Below, piece after piece: positions 1 through 7,890 of a stretch of DNA of 64,000 nucleotides. A model generated the notes under the pieces. The model worked only from the letters and a program-made list of their open reading frames with translations. It was not told where the DNA came from and searched no databases. The position numbers and the translations under genes are program-made. Origin of the DNA: Verrucomicrobiia bacterium (GTDB lineage: Bacteria > Verrucomicrobiota > Verrucomicrobiia > Verrucomicrobiales > Akkermansiaceae); NCBI GenBank assembly GCA_030432565.1, contig JAUIGV010000011.1, positions 117,726 to 181,725 on the forward strand, given 5' to 3'. How positions within the stretch are numbered: position 1 is the first letter of the stretch; the number at the start of each line of letters is the position of its first letter.

Positions 1-461
1 GCTGCGGTATTGTGTGAAATTTTGAGGATTTTCCCAATCTCAGCAAAGGTCAAGCCACCCCATATTTTGAGGGTGAGAACCTCGCGAAGCTTTTCCGGCA
101 AGTCATCAACTTCCTTCCTGAGAAGCTCGGCCTCTTCAGTTTCTTCAAGGGCCGGGTCGAGCCAGTGATCATCGCCCCTTTGGAATTGAATGATTTTTTG
201 GTCCCGTTTTTCCCGGCGACCCTTTCGACGTCCGTGATCAAGGCCGAGATAACGCATGACCGAGAATGCGAGAGGCAGATCCGGCGGGCGATATCCCCTC
301 TCCTCTTGATAGCCCCATAGTTTTATCAGAGCATCCTGCAGCAAATCCTCGGCCTCCTGGGCGTTGTTGCAACGAGCCCTCGCATAGGCAAGCAAACGAG
401 GAGCGCTCTCATCGAGCCATTCCCGCCACGCTTTACCCAAATTTGTCCTGCCAACTGCCAT
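1..461 (-). CDS. ECF-type RNA polymerase sigma factor (3' end beyond window)
   Basis: Reading the minus strand from an ATG at 461 gives 153 codons that run off the left edge without a stop. The N-terminal part has the sigma-70 region 2 pattern: A-Y-A-R-A-R-C, then A-E-D-L-L-Q-D and L-W-G-Y. The C-terminal part has region 4: L-P-E-K-L-R-E-V-L-T-L, then G-L-T-F-A-E-I-G as the helix-turn-helix start. A basic linker rich in R and K joins them. Such factors direct RNA polymerase core to a small regulon, often envelope stress or signalling. No anti-sigma gene is visible because the downstream side is cut off. The family assignment is firm; the regulon is unknown. Only the last few residues of region 4 are missing. 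Confidence 0.85.
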   Translation of the reverse strand, partial: MAVGRTNLGKAWREWLDESAPRLLAYARARCNNAQEAEDLLQDALIKLWGYQEERGYRPPDLPLAFSVMRYLGLDHGRRKGRREKRDQKIIQFQRGDDHWLDPALEETEEAELLRKEVDDLPEKLREVLTLKIWGGLTFAEIGKILKISHNTA

Positions 462-528
462 TCTTACAGTGAGGATAATGCCCTAATTGGGATCATTTGT
501 CTCAGAAAAACCAATCTTTTCGAACAGA

Positions 529-616
529 TGGTGCGCGAGGGGGGAGTCGAACCCCCACGTCCGCAATGGACACCAGATCCTTAGTCTGGCGCGTCTACCA
601 ATTCCGCCACCCGCGC
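529..616 (-). tRNA. tRNA-Leu, anticodon AAG (copy 1)
   Basis: The minus strand folds as a class II tRNA: a 7-bp acceptor stem (5' GCGCGGG with 3' CTCGCGC, one G-U pair), a D-arm with AATTGGTAGA, a long variable arm (GTCC...GGAC), a T-arm with GGTTCGACTCC, and an encoded CCA at 529-531. The anticodon stem is CCAGA/TCTGG with the loop CTAAGGA, which places AAG at positions 34-36. It is identical in the tRNA body to the copy at 790-877. Confidence 0.93.
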
Positions 617-648
617 TAAGCACCGCATCTGTTTTGGTCCCGTCAAAA

Positions 649-723
649 TGGTGGTCGATACTGGATTTGAACCAGTGACATCTTGCGTGTGAAGCAAGCG
701 CTCTACCACTGAGCTAATCGACC
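649..723 (-). tRNA. tRNA-Val, anticodon CAC
   Basis: Minus-strand class I tRNA. The acceptor GGTCGAT pairs with ATCGACC, followed by A and an encoded CCA (649-651). The D-arm contains GCTCAGTGGTAGAGC and the T-arm GGTTCAAATCC. The anticodon stem CTTGC/GCAAG encloses the loop TTCACAC, giving CAC for the valine codon GUG. It lies between two identical tRNA-Leu genes on the same strand. Confidence 0.93.
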
Positions 724-743
724 CCAATTTTCAGAGACTTAAA

Positions 744-767
744 AAGGCCCCTTTTCACGGGGGCCTT
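744..767 (-). terminator. Rho-independent terminator between tRNA genes
   Basis: An 8-bp perfect hairpin (AAGGCCCC with GGGGCCTT) around an 8-nt loop is followed on the minus strand by a short T run. It sits just downstream of the tRNA-Leu gene at 790-877 and upstream of tRNA-Val. It may end or attenuate transcription from the first tRNA. On the plus strand the T run follows only after a further six bases, so the minus orientation is preferred. Confidence 0.6.
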
Positions 768-789
768 CCTCGGTTTTTTATCAAAGAGA

Positions 790-877
790 TGGTGCGCGAG
801 GGGGGAGTCGAACCCCCACGTCCGCAATGGACACCAGATCCTTAGTCTGGCGCGTCTACCAATTCCGCCACCCGCGC
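790..877 (-). tRNA. tRNA-Leu, anticodon AAG (copy 2)
   Basis: Identical in sequence and fold to the copy at 529-616, including the encoded CCA (790-792), the anticodon loop CTAAGGA (anticodon AAG) and the first bases 5' of the gene. The short shared upstream flank suggests a recent local duplication. On the minus strand this is the promoter-proximal gene of the Leu-Val-Leu group. Confidence 0.93.
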
Positions 878-903
878 TAAGCACTGTCTCTTTGACGGCG
901 GAG

Positions 904-932
904 GAAGTAGTCGCCCCCCTCCCCTTGTTCAA
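904..932 (-). promoter_or_regulatory. Possible sigma-70 promoter for the tRNA group
   Basis: On the minus strand TTGAAC (932-927) and TACTTC (909-904) are separated by 17 bases and lie about 27 bases upstream of the first tRNA-Leu. The -35 match is good and the -10 match weak. This is a pattern match only. Confidence 0.3.
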
Positions 933-950
933 GAATTACTTTAAAAAAAA

Positions 951-1904
951 TCACCCCTGTGGAATGGTGACCGACCGGGTGTAACGAAAACTGTTTTGCT
1001 CAATAAACTGAGCAGCGGCAAGCGGGCTTTGAAACGGGTTCCTTTTGAGGATGGCAACCCCTTCGTCGGAAAGAACCGTAATTGCAAGTTCCACGGAAGT
1101 GATCCTCCCGCCGACAAATTCAGAACGGGTATTCAAATTCGGAGCCAATCCGGTCCCATTGATCGCGAAATTACGCACGGTTTGCAGTCCTTGATCCGAA
1201 CTCATCACCGTAATCTTGGTGGTGCGGGACAGCCCGGTCGCGTCCCGATAGGCAACCACAAAGGTTACTGTGAATTCGTAAACATTCTCGCACATCAAGT
1301 CTGCAAGCTCGTTCCTCCCTGCCGCAGCGTCGAAATCAGTCTCAAGATTCTGGCTTCCCACGAGTGAGCCATTGTAGGTCTCGTTGGGGTCGAGGAGGTT
1401 GCGATAGAGGACGAACGTCGCAAACCTTTGGTTGGGATTCCCGAAAACGGGGTCGACAAAATCAAGTTGGTAGGAAACAGCGGAGACGTCCCCGCCTTGA
1501 TCGGCATTGCGATTCCCGCCATCGGCACTCAGTCGTTCGCGACTTCCGGCATTCCCGTTGTAGCGGTCTGACGCAGAGGTAAAGAAAGTCAAACGAGCGG
1601 CGTTCGGGCTTTCCTGCCCTTGCGGTCCGACAGCTTGAGCGGTGGTCGTTGCGATGAGCCACTGGCTTTGATTATTTCCCATGCGACTGACCATCGACTC
1701 AAGGTCGCGCCCGAGAGCATTGAGCATGATCTTGGCTTGTCCGGCAGCGCGGATCTCGGTCCGGGCGGCTTTCCAGGTATCAATCGCCGACCCGGTAATA
1801 AGCAGGGTGAGCAAAACGAGAACAAGAGTGATGGACATTGCCACCATCAACTCTGCCAGAGTAAACCCCTTGGCGAAACTTTTGCGAGTGCGGGAATATT
1901 TCAT
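951..1904 (-). CDS. Prepilin-like protein resembling Verru_Chthon cassette protein C
   Basis: About 317 residues from the ATG at 1904; a TTG at 1922 would add six residues. The N-terminus is a short basic leader ending in K-G, then F-T-L-A-E-L and a hydrophobic stretch of about 20 residues. This is the class III signal cut by prepilin peptidase and methylated on Phe, with the conserved Glu at +5. The rest is a soluble domain with a 'TWKAARTEIRAAGQA' segment like other PulG/PulJ-type minor pseudopilins. Together with the two upstream genes it resembles the Verru_Chthon C/B/D proteins of Verrucomicrobia. It probably sits in the inner membrane or a pilus-like fibre. It is the last gene of the three-gene run. 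A large 'A' protein, usually part of that set, is not seen here. Confidence 0.8.
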   Translation of the reverse strand: MKYSRTRKSFAKGFTLAELMVAMSITLVLVLLTLLITGSAIDTWKAARTEIRAAGQAKIMLNALGRDLESMVSRMGNNQSQWLIATTTAQAVGPQGQESPNAARLTFFTSASDRYNGNAGSRERLSADGGNRNADQGGDVSAVSYQLDFVDPVFGNPNQRFATFVLYRNLLDPNETYNGSLVGSQNLETDFDAAAGRNELADLMCENVYEFTVTFVVAYRDATGLSRTTKITVMSSDQGLQTVRNFAINGTGLAPNLNTRSEFVGGRITSVELAITVLSDEGVAILKRNPFQSPLAAAQFIEQNSFRYTRSVTIPQG

Positions 1905-1922
1905 AGGTTTTGAGAGACTCAA

Positions 1923-2651
1923 TTAGCGTCGAACGACGAGATTCCGGGAAAAGATAGGCCGCGTAAAGTTGGCGGGGTCAAACGCGTTGGAAAGATAAGC
2001 AAAGGTCTTCGTTGGCAGGCTGTAGTATTCAGCCTCGAAGGCGATCACAGCCTCCGGATAAGATTGTGGATTTTGCGCGAAATCCTGTCCCGGAACATTG
2101 GGATCAACGATTGTCCCGGGCTCGTCGGTGACGCGCAGCCCCTGCCCTTCGTAGACGAGTTGGCGCAACTTCACAAAGAATATCCGACCTTCGACAGCCT
2201 GAAGATCCTCCTCGAAAAGAGGGTCGCTCAGGCGGCGGACCATTGGTTGCACCAAAAAGTCACGACCTGAGATGGCAAGGGTCCGGTCGGCCGGCGCAAG
2301 CGTACCATCGTTTCGAAATTGGCCGGGAATCGCGCGATATTTATAGATGATGATGGTTTCACCTTGTTGCTCGGACTGAGCGATCCAATCAATCGCCTTC
2401 TGGAAAGGATCTCCCTGGTAGCGCCGGCGCTCGCGGCCTTCGCGAACTGTTCGGAGTTCAAGCTCCAGGGTGGCCTGGAGCCGGCTCGCCTCGTCAGTCG
2501 AGAGCGTCTTCTTGATTGTTCGGGCGGCAGGCCCAAAAACAGCCATAAAACCCGTGATCATCACGACCAGAATCCCCAGAGCGATGACAACCTCCACAAG
2601 AGTGAAGCCTGCCTTGGTTTTCCTAAGTCTGATTGGTGCGTGTGTCGTCAT
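1923..2651 (-). CDS. Prepilin-like protein resembling Verru_Chthon cassette protein B
   Basis: About 242 residues from the ATG at 2651. A TTG at 2684 would make a 33-nt longer leader overlapping the upstream gene. The leader ends in K-A-G and is followed by F-T-L-V-E-V-V-I-A-L, the type IV prepilin methylation motif with Glu at +5. A hydrophobic helix follows, then a soluble domain with predicted helical 'EASRLQATLELELRTVREG'. Such minor pseudopilins assemble in type II secretion or type IV pilus-like systems. It lies between the D-like and C-like genes on the same strand with almost no spacing, so the three are probably co-transcribed. No assembly ATPase, peptidase or secretin is in the window. 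Confidence 0.8.
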   Translation of the reverse strand: MTTHAPIRLRKTKAGFTLVEVVIALGILVVMITGFMAVFGPAARTIKKTLSTDEASRLQATLELELRTVREGRERRRYQGDPFQKAIDWIAQSEQQGETIIIYKYRAIPGQFRNDGTLAPADRTLAISGRDFLVQPMVRRLSDPLFEEDLQAVEGRIFFVKLRQLVYEGQGLRVTDEPGTIVDPNVPGQDFAQNPQSYPEAVIAFEAEYYSLPTKTFAYLSNAFDPANFTRPIFSRNLVVRR

Positions 2652-2670
2652 ATTGAGTCTGTGAATTATG

Positions 2671-3369
2671 TTAGTTGGTGCCAACCGCGCCTAGCTGCTC
2701 GATGTCCCTAATCAAGGTCGTTCCGCCGTTTTTAAGAACGACAAAGCCGCCGAGATCTCTTCTTCCACCGAGGAGAGGCTGCTGGGCGCCGTTCGGGCGT
2801 GCTCCACTCACCACGACAAAGCCGGCACCTGGTGTCGTGCATACTCCCTGTCCGTTAAATTCGTAATAATGGCATTGCCATGTATCGGCAGGCTGGTTGG
2901 TCAGCTGATGCCTATCCTGCGGGAGGACACCTCCCGTCCTCATGTCGGCCCGGCTTAACTCCGGACTGTAGTAGACTCCCTGAGGCAGGAAGGTTGGTGA
3001 ACCTGCCCGTTGCCATTCCGGAATGATCCGGCCCTCCTCATCGGTTGTCTGATAGACAACCATCATCATGCGGCGGTAACGCTCGCGTTGAATTGGATCA
3101 GCATCATTGAGCTGTCCATGGATAATAAGGCGTGCCGGAGCATTTTGGTTCATTGCCAAAGTTCGGGCCTGGGCAAGCAAACCCTCCCCTATGGCCAGTC
3201 CGGCGGTGACTCCCTGACCTTTGCCGATTCGACTGATCCCCACGGATGCAAGCGAGAGAAGGATGGCGATGATCGCCATCACTGCCAAGAGTTCGACCAA
3301 GCTAAAGCCCTTTCGAAAGCCGCGGAGCAGCCGACTTGAATCCTGTTTAGATGTTGGTGTGTTTAACAT
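2671..3369 (-). CDS. Prepilin-like (GspH-type) protein resembling Verru_Chthon cassette protein D
   Basis: 232 residues. The basic leader ends F-R-K-G and is followed by F-S-L-V-E-L-L-A-V-M-A-I-I-A-I, with the cut predicted between G21 and F22 and Glu26 at +5. The following segment with G-L-L-A-Q-A-R-T-L-A-M is typical of GspH/FimT-like pseudopilins. It is the first gene of the three-gene prepilin set; its ATG lies 76 bases downstream of the galE stop on the same strand. Function is inferred as a minor pilin or pseudopilin. The specific resemblance to cassette protein D rests on remembered family features, not a search. Confidence 0.8.
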   Translation of the reverse strand: MLNTPTSKQDSSRLLRGFRKGFSLVELLAVMAIIAILLSLASVGISRIGKGQGVTAGLAIGEGLLAQARTLAMNQNAPARLIIHGQLNDADPIQRERYRRMMMVVYQTTDEEGRIIPEWQRAGSPTFLPQGVYYSPELSRADMRTGGVLPQDRHQLTNQPADTWQCHYYEFNGQGVCTTPGAGFVVVSGARPNGAQQPLLGGRRDLGGFVVLKNGGTTLIRDIEQLGAVGTN

Positions 3370-3445
3370 TGCCTGAGTGAGTGATCGTTCGGTTTCGGGT
3401 GAAGATCAAGAAAAATTTTGTAGTTACACTGTATATCTCACTGAT

Positions 3446-4450
3446 TTAGCCGGGAAAGTGTCCACCGTGCGGTTGGGACATCCATTTCCATGCGGTTTCA
3501 ATCATTGATCGAGGATCTTTGCGGGAGGCCTCCCAATCCAGCAACTTCTTTGCATTGCCAGGGTCGGCGACGAGATGTCCGGGGTCACCGGGCCGTCGAT
3601 CGCCATACTTGACCGGGACTTTCTGCCCCGTGACCTCTTCAGCGATGTCAATAATCTGCTTTACCGAGATTCCGACGCCGGTTCCGAGATTGCAGCGGAG
3701 CGAGTCGCCTCCTCCGGCCAGGTGCCTGAGGGCTGCCAGATGTGCAGTAGCCAGATCTTCCACATGAATATAGTCGCGGATGCAGGTCCCGTCGTCGGTC
3801 GGATAGTCTGTGCCGAAGACAGTAATCTCCGGGATCTCACCTTTCACCGCTTGCAGAACCAGCGGGATGAGGTGGGTTTCAGGACTGTGATCTTCTCCGA
3901 TCAAACCATCGGTTGAGCAACCGCTGGCATTAAAGTAGCGGAGAGCAACGCTTTTGAGATCCCATGCGACATCGCAGTCATCAAGGATCCATTCGACCAT
4001 GAGCTTGCTTTTCCCGTAAGGACTCACCGGTTTCTGAGAATGATCCTCGGTAAGAGGAAGTTTTTCCGGTTCTCCGTAAGTGGCGCAGGTTGATGAAAAA
4101 ACGAAGGACTTACAGCCGAAATCGGACATCACCTCAAGCAGAGTCAAGGGCTCTGCGGTATTATTCCGGTAATACTTCAAGGGATTGGTCACAGATTCTC
4201 CAACGTAGGCGTAGGCAGCAAAGTGAATGACGCCGGTAAAGTTGTGCTCGGTAAACAAGCGGGTCAAAAGCTCCCGATCTCCAACATCCCCCACGACCAA
4301 TTCCGCCGAATCATCAACGATTGCGCCAACGTGCCCGTAGACAAGATTGTCGAGAACGATGACATGGTAGCCCTCTTCGCAGAGCAACCTGACGGTATGC
4401 GACCCAATATATCCGGCTCCCCCGGTCACTAAAACAGACTCTCCGCTCAT
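3446..4450 (-). CDS. galE: UDP-glucose 4-epimerase
   Basis: 334 residues, the usual length for GalE. It interconverts UDP-glucose and UDP-galactose with tightly bound NAD, supplying galactose for cell-surface polysaccharides and the Leloir pathway. The Rossmann fold starts at once (V-T-G-G-A-G-Y-I-G, residues 8-16). The catalytic S-S-T-C-A-T-Y-G segment lies near residue 120 and the Tyr145-x3-Lys149 pair in S-P-Y-G-K-S-K. The motif R-Y-F-N-A-S-G that contacts substrate is present. It lies 55 bases downstream of the rhomboid gene and upstream of the prepilin genes, all on the minus strand. No other galactose gene is nearby. Confidence 0.95.
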   Translation of the reverse strand: MSGESVLVTGGAGYIGSHTVRLLCEEGYHVIVLDNLVYGHVGAIVDDSAELVVGDVGDRELLTRLFTEHNFTGVIHFAAYAYVGESVTNPLKYYRNNTAEPLTLLEVMSDFGCKSFVFSSTCATYGEPEKLPLTEDHSQKPVSPYGKSKLMVEWILDDCDVAWDLKSVALRYFNASGCSTDGLIGEDHSPETHLIPLVLQAVKGEIPEITVFGTDYPTDDGTCIRDYIHVEDLATAHLAALRHLAGGGDSLRCNLGTGVGISVKQIIDIAEEVTGQKVPVKYGDRRPGDPGHLVADPGNAKKLLDWEASRKDPRSMIETAWKWMSQPHGGHFPG

Positions 4451-4505
4451 GCTTGCGCAGGAGTCAAGCAGGCTCTCGGGTGACCGTCAAACAAATGACT
4501 CGCGA

Positions 4506-5306
4506 TCAGCGGGATGTTGCCTCCGTCTCCCTCTCCATCCGCATTCTGGCCAAATCATCCGCGTTCAGGAGCTTTGGGAAAAATCGCCCGATGAGGAACC
4601 AGCCCAACAGACCACCGACAAAGTGGACAAGGTGGGCCGTCCGAAAGATCATGTCGCCCACGGCTGATTCAAGCCAGTATCCGAGGTCGGAAAGCAGCGG
4701 AATTTCCAGCCACGGAGTCATCACAAAGAGAAGCGCGCTTGATACCAGAACTCCTTTTGTGAGATTCCGGGCCGAGATGTTTAAAAGGATCATCTTCGAA
4801 TCCGGCGAAATGGAGAAAAAGCCCAGCAATAAGCCTGTGACCCCTCCCGAAGCCCCCACCAACACAGGGGTTTCGGGCACGAAAAACTGAAGCAGAACAT
4901 GGGAAATTCCCGCTCCCACTCCGCAGACAGTGAACAAGGTGAAGATCCGCCAACTACTTAAAACATGGCTCAGGCGGGCCGCTGCATAGTAGAACAGGAG
5001 GGCATTGATAGCGAGGTGGGTCCAATTGCCGTGTAGCCAAATATGGGTGAACAATTGCCATGCTTTACCATTTGCAACTCCCTGCCACGAAAGACCTCCT
5101 TCCAGATAAATCATCTGAAGAGCAACGAATCCCTGCCATTTCAAAACCAAGGCCAGCGCAAGATGAACGGAGATCATGCTTAGGACGCCAAAGGTCGCCG
5201 TGTTCACGCCCGGCGCCTGCAACATCACCCAGCCACGCCGGCCGCTTTCAGGTCTCACTGCTGACATCATCCCTAATAAAGACCACCAGGGTTTGAAAAC
5301 GCTCAC
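4506..5306 (-). CDS. Rhomboid-family intramembrane serine protease
   Basis: 266 residues from a GTG start at 5306; Met13 or Met14 are alternatives. About six hydrophobic segments. Rhomboid hallmarks are visible: H-I-W-L-H-G-N-W-T-H-L-A-I-N-A (residues 88-102) in the second helix, the serine motif G-A-S-G (Ser153), and a late H-L-V-H-F-V-G-G-L-L-G-W segment carrying the likely catalytic His228. These enzymes cut single-pass membrane proteins within the bilayer. The substrate is unknown. It is divergent from lysA and followed by galE. The basic C-terminal tail (residues 245-266) is probably cytoplasmic. Confidence 0.88.
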   Translation of the reverse strand: MSVFKPWWSLLGMMSAVRPESGRRGWVMLQAPGVNTATFGVLSMISVHLALALVLKWQGFVALQMIYLEGGLSWQGVANGKAWQLFTHIWLHGNWTHLAINALLFYYAAARLSHVLSSWRIFTLFTVCGVGAGISHVLLQFFVPETPVLVGASGGVTGLLLGFFSISPDSKMILLNISARNLTKGVLVSSALLFVMTPWLEIPLLSDLGYWLESAVGDMIFRTAHLVHFVGGLLGWFLIGRFFPKLLNADDLARMRMERETEATSR

Positions 5307-5389
5307 CTTTTTCTCGAAAAAACGTTTTTTGCACTCTTGGTGCAGTCTTGACAGCGCGGACTTCCGACCGAGGATACGCCCCTTTCCCG

Positions 5390-6676
5390 ATGCACTCGTT
5401 TCACTATTCCAATGGCAGTCTTCATTGCGAAGGCGTTTCTATCGCAGATCTTGCAGAAAAACACGGCACTCCACTCTACGTTTACTCGTCCGAAACGTTC
5501 CGCGACCGCTATACCCGGCTCGATGATGCCTTTTCGGCAATCGACCACGAGGTCGCCTATGCTGTTAAAGCAAATTCCAACCTGTCCGTACTTCGTCTTT
5601 TGGCAGGACTTGGCAGCGGGTTTGACATCGTATCGGGAGGCGAGCTTTTCCGCGTGCTAAAAGCCGGCGGCGACCCCGGAAAATGCACCTTTGCCGGAGT
5701 TGGCAAGACCCGTGAGGAGATCGAATATGCGCTTAGGGAGGGAATTTACTCGATCAATGTGGAATCAGAGGAAGAGGCAGCGTTCATCAGTCAGGTCGCC
5801 GGAGAACTGAATTTGGTCGCTCCCATCGCCTTCCGGGTGAACCCCAACGTGGACGCCAAGACCCACAAGTATATTTCGACCGGAAAGTCGGAGAATAAGT
5901 TTGGGATCGACTTTGAATTCATCGCAGACGCCTACGAGCGCGCATCGAAGCTCCCAAATCTCAATCTCAAAGGACTTCAAATGCACATCGGGTCCCAACT
6001 CACCTCGGTTTCCCCTTTTGTGGAAGCTGTTGAAAAAGTCGCTCCCCTTGCTGCTGATCTCAAGGAGAAGTATGGGATCGAATTCTTCTCAATCGGTGGG
6101 GGCATTGGAATCGTCTATGAAGAAGCCCTGGCCTCCGGAAGCGAATCGTGGTGGATCAATCAGCCCGAGGAAACGCGCCCGCTTACTCCGGAGCAATATG
6201 CAGCCGCGATCATTCCGACACTCGAGCCACTTGGTCTGAAGATCCTCCTTGAACCAGGCCGTTTCATCGCCGGTAACGCCGGGATTCTTGTGTCCAAGTG
6301 TCTTTACGAAAAGAAAGGCACCACCAAGACCTTTAAAATAGTCGATTCAGGGATGCACCAATTGATTCGCCCTGCGCTCTATGAAGGATTCCACGAAATC
6401 GTTCCCGTCACTGAGTCTGCCGGGGCGGTTGAGTCCGTGGATGTGGTCGGTCCGATTTGCGAAAGCGGTGACTTTTTCTGCCAAAACCGGCAAGTCTCCA
6501 GCTTCATGCCCGGTGAACTAATCGCCCTTATGAGTGCCGGTGCTTATGGAATGGTGATGGCCAGCACATACAACTCGCATCCCCTTCCCGCTGAAATTCT
6601 TGTTGAGGGAGAGCAAGCCAAGGTCGTCAGAAAGCGCCAAACACTCCAGGACCTCGTCGAGGCGGAAGAAGTGTAA
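5390..6676 (+). CDS. lysA: Diaminopimelate decarboxylase
   Basis: 428 residues from the ATG at 5390, chosen because M-H-S-F-H-Y opens the usual LysA N-terminus; an in-frame start at 5348 adds 14 unlikely residues. It makes lysine from meso-diaminopimelate with PLP. Visible motifs are Y-A-V-K-A-N-S-N with the PLP lysine, H-I-G-S-Q near residue 200, the glycine-rich S-I-G-G-G-I-G-I, E-P-G-R-F-I-A-G-N-A-G, and C-E-S-G-D-F in the substrate loop contributed across the dimer. It is transcribed away from the rhomboid gene, with an A/T-rich palindromic stretch (around 5319-5330) in the shared upstream region. It stands alone, and no other lysine gene is adjacent. Confidence 0.95.
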   Translation: MHSFHYSNGSLHCEGVSIADLAEKHGTPLYVYSSETFRDRYTRLDDAFSAIDHEVAYAVKANSNLSVLRLLAGLGSGFDIVSGGELFRVLKAGGDPGKCTFAGVGKTREEIEYALREGIYSINVESEEEAAFISQVAGELNLVAPIAFRVNPNVDAKTHKYISTGKSENKFGIDFEFIADAYERASKLPNLNLKGLQMHIGSQLTSVSPFVEAVEKVAPLAADLKEKYGIEFFSIGGGIGIVYEEALASGSESWWINQPEETRPLTPEQYAAAIIPTLEPLGLKILLEPGRFIAGNAGILVSKCLYEKKGTTKTFKIVDSGMHQLIRPALYEGFHEIVPVTESAGAVESVDVVGPICESGDFFCQNRQVSSFMPGELIALMSAGAYGMVMASTYNSHPLPAEILVEGEQAKVVRKRQTLQDLVEAEEV

Positions 6677-6724
6677 AATTTTCGCGCGACTGGCAGCGTC
6701 TCACCGGGTTAGATCATCCAATCA

Positions 6725-7306
6725 ATGGGAGACGAAGCGAACGAGGAAGATTTGGCGCTGATGGCGGCCGTCGCGAAGGGCGACGAAAACGCCTTCGCCA
6801 AGCTCGTCGAAAAGCACCAGCGTTCCGTCCTGGGAACGGTGGCAAAAATGACGAATCAATCTCCCGATACCGAGGATATTGCCCAGCAGGTCTTCATTAG
6901 GCTGTGGAAATCTTCCAAACGTTACCAGCCCACTGCCAAATTCACGACTTTCCTCTTCACCATCACTCGAAATCTCGTTTTCAACGCGACCCGAAAAAAA
7001 ACACGGCGGAAGGAACACTCTTTTGACGAGCAGGAAGACGAATGGCACCAGACCATCGAAGATCAGAACACGCGGTCGCGGCCTGACAGATCGATCGAGC
7101 AGAACGAATTGCGGGAAGTGATCGATCGCGCGATTGCTTCTCTTCCTGAAAAACAGCGCCTCGCGGTTGTTCTCCGACGCTACGAAAAAATGCCTTACGA
7201 GGAAATTGCCGGGGTGCTCGAACTCTCTGTGTCCGCTGTGAAGAGCCAGTTGTTCCGGGCGCGGGCCGCTCTCCGCGAATCGCTTGAGCCCTATCTAAAG
7301 GATTAA
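6725..7306 (+). CDS. ECF-type RNA polymerase sigma factor
   Basis: 193 residues, a normal ECF length. Region 2 covers about residues 20-90 (F-A-K-L-V-E-K-H-Q, then D-T-E-D-I-A-Q-Q-V-F-I-R-L-W). A basic stretch T-R-K-K-T-R-R-K-E ends it. Region 4 covers about residues 125-185 (I-A-S-L-P-E-K-Q-R-L-A, M-P-Y-E-E-I-A-G-V-L, V-K-S-Q-L-F-R-A-R). It would direct polymerase to a specialised promoter set. No anti-sigma factor is adjacent. The next gene is convergent and overlaps by 4 bases, so this sigma is probably a single-gene unit or shares a promoter with lysA 48 bases upstream. Confidence 0.93.
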   Translation: MGDEANEEDLALMAAVAKGDENAFAKLVEKHQRSVLGTVAKMTNQSPDTEDIAQQVFIRLWKSSKRYQPTAKFTTFLFTITRNLVFNATRKKTRRKEHSFDEQEDEWHQTIEDQNTRSRPDRSIEQNELREVIDRAIASLPEKQRLAVVLRRYEKMPYEEIAGVLELSVSAVKSQLFRARAALRESLEPYLKD

Positions 7307-7872
7307 TTCTCCTTCGGGCGGGGCGCGTCGGTGAACTGGCTCCACTTGATTTCACCGTAGTCGATCTTTTGAAGTTCGAACGCGTAGATGGCGTCCTCGT
7401 TGTGGGGGTCAATCGTTACCGCGAGATCAATGAGCGCACGGGCCAGCAGTCGATTGTCATCCCCCTTCTGCTGAAAAAGCGTTTCTGCCCGTGTCACAAA
7501 AAGAGCGGCCAGGGTCGCCGGGCTGTATTCGGCTTTCACCGGCCGTGGAATCGTTCCCTTGCTGAGTTGAAACTTCGTCACCATGGCCCGCTTGTTTCTT
7601 GTGGAAAGATGAAGAGCCAGGCCCAAGCCCTTTCTTGCAAATGCCAGCGAATCAGGATCGGCATTTTTGCTTGCGACAAAATTTGTCACGAAATTAGCAA
7701 TCGCCCCGGCATATTCATCGCGCTCCCTCTCGAGCAGTCCGAGGTTGTCGTCGAAAATACTGCCGCGAACCACCGGAGCCTTGAATTCGAACTTGGGAGG
7801 AGCAACATCCTGCGCCATCCCCGCTGTCAGGAGAATGGTGAAAAGGCCAAGCTGTCCAATTATCTGAAACAC
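7303..7872 (-). CDS. Predicted exported protein of unknown function
   Basis: 189 residues from a GTG start. The N-terminus (residues 1-20) is a plausible signal peptide ending A-G-M-A-Q. The mature part is helical, with A-R-K-G-L-G-L-A-L-H-L and a later segment (L-L-A-R-A-L-I-D-L-A-V-T-I-D-P-H-N-E-D-A-I-Y-A-F-E) that reads like a tetratricopeptide helix pair. It could be a small periplasmic adaptor. It overlaps the end of the sigma gene by 4 bases and is divergent from the formyl-THF cyclo-ligase gene with only 18 bases between starts. I do not recognise a named family. Confidence 0.7.
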   Translation of the reverse strand: MFQIIGQLGLFTILLTAGMAQDVAPPKFEFKAPVVRGSIFDDNLGLLERERDEYAGAIANFVTNFVASKNADPDSLAFARKGLGLALHLSTRNKRAMVTKFQLSKGTIPRPVKAEYSPATLAALFVTRAETLFQQKGDDNRLLARALIDLAVTIDPHNEDAIYAFELQKIDYGEIKWSQFTDAPRPKEN

Positions 7873-7890
7873 CCCTATAGTTTTATCGAC

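Noticed and set aside
487..932. Short frames across the tRNA genes on both strands
   Set aside because: They read through clearly folded tRNA genes and show no protein motif.
996..2711. Plus-strand frames over the prepilin genes
   Set aside because: Minus-strand frames carry the prepilin motif in each gene; these are antisense shadows.
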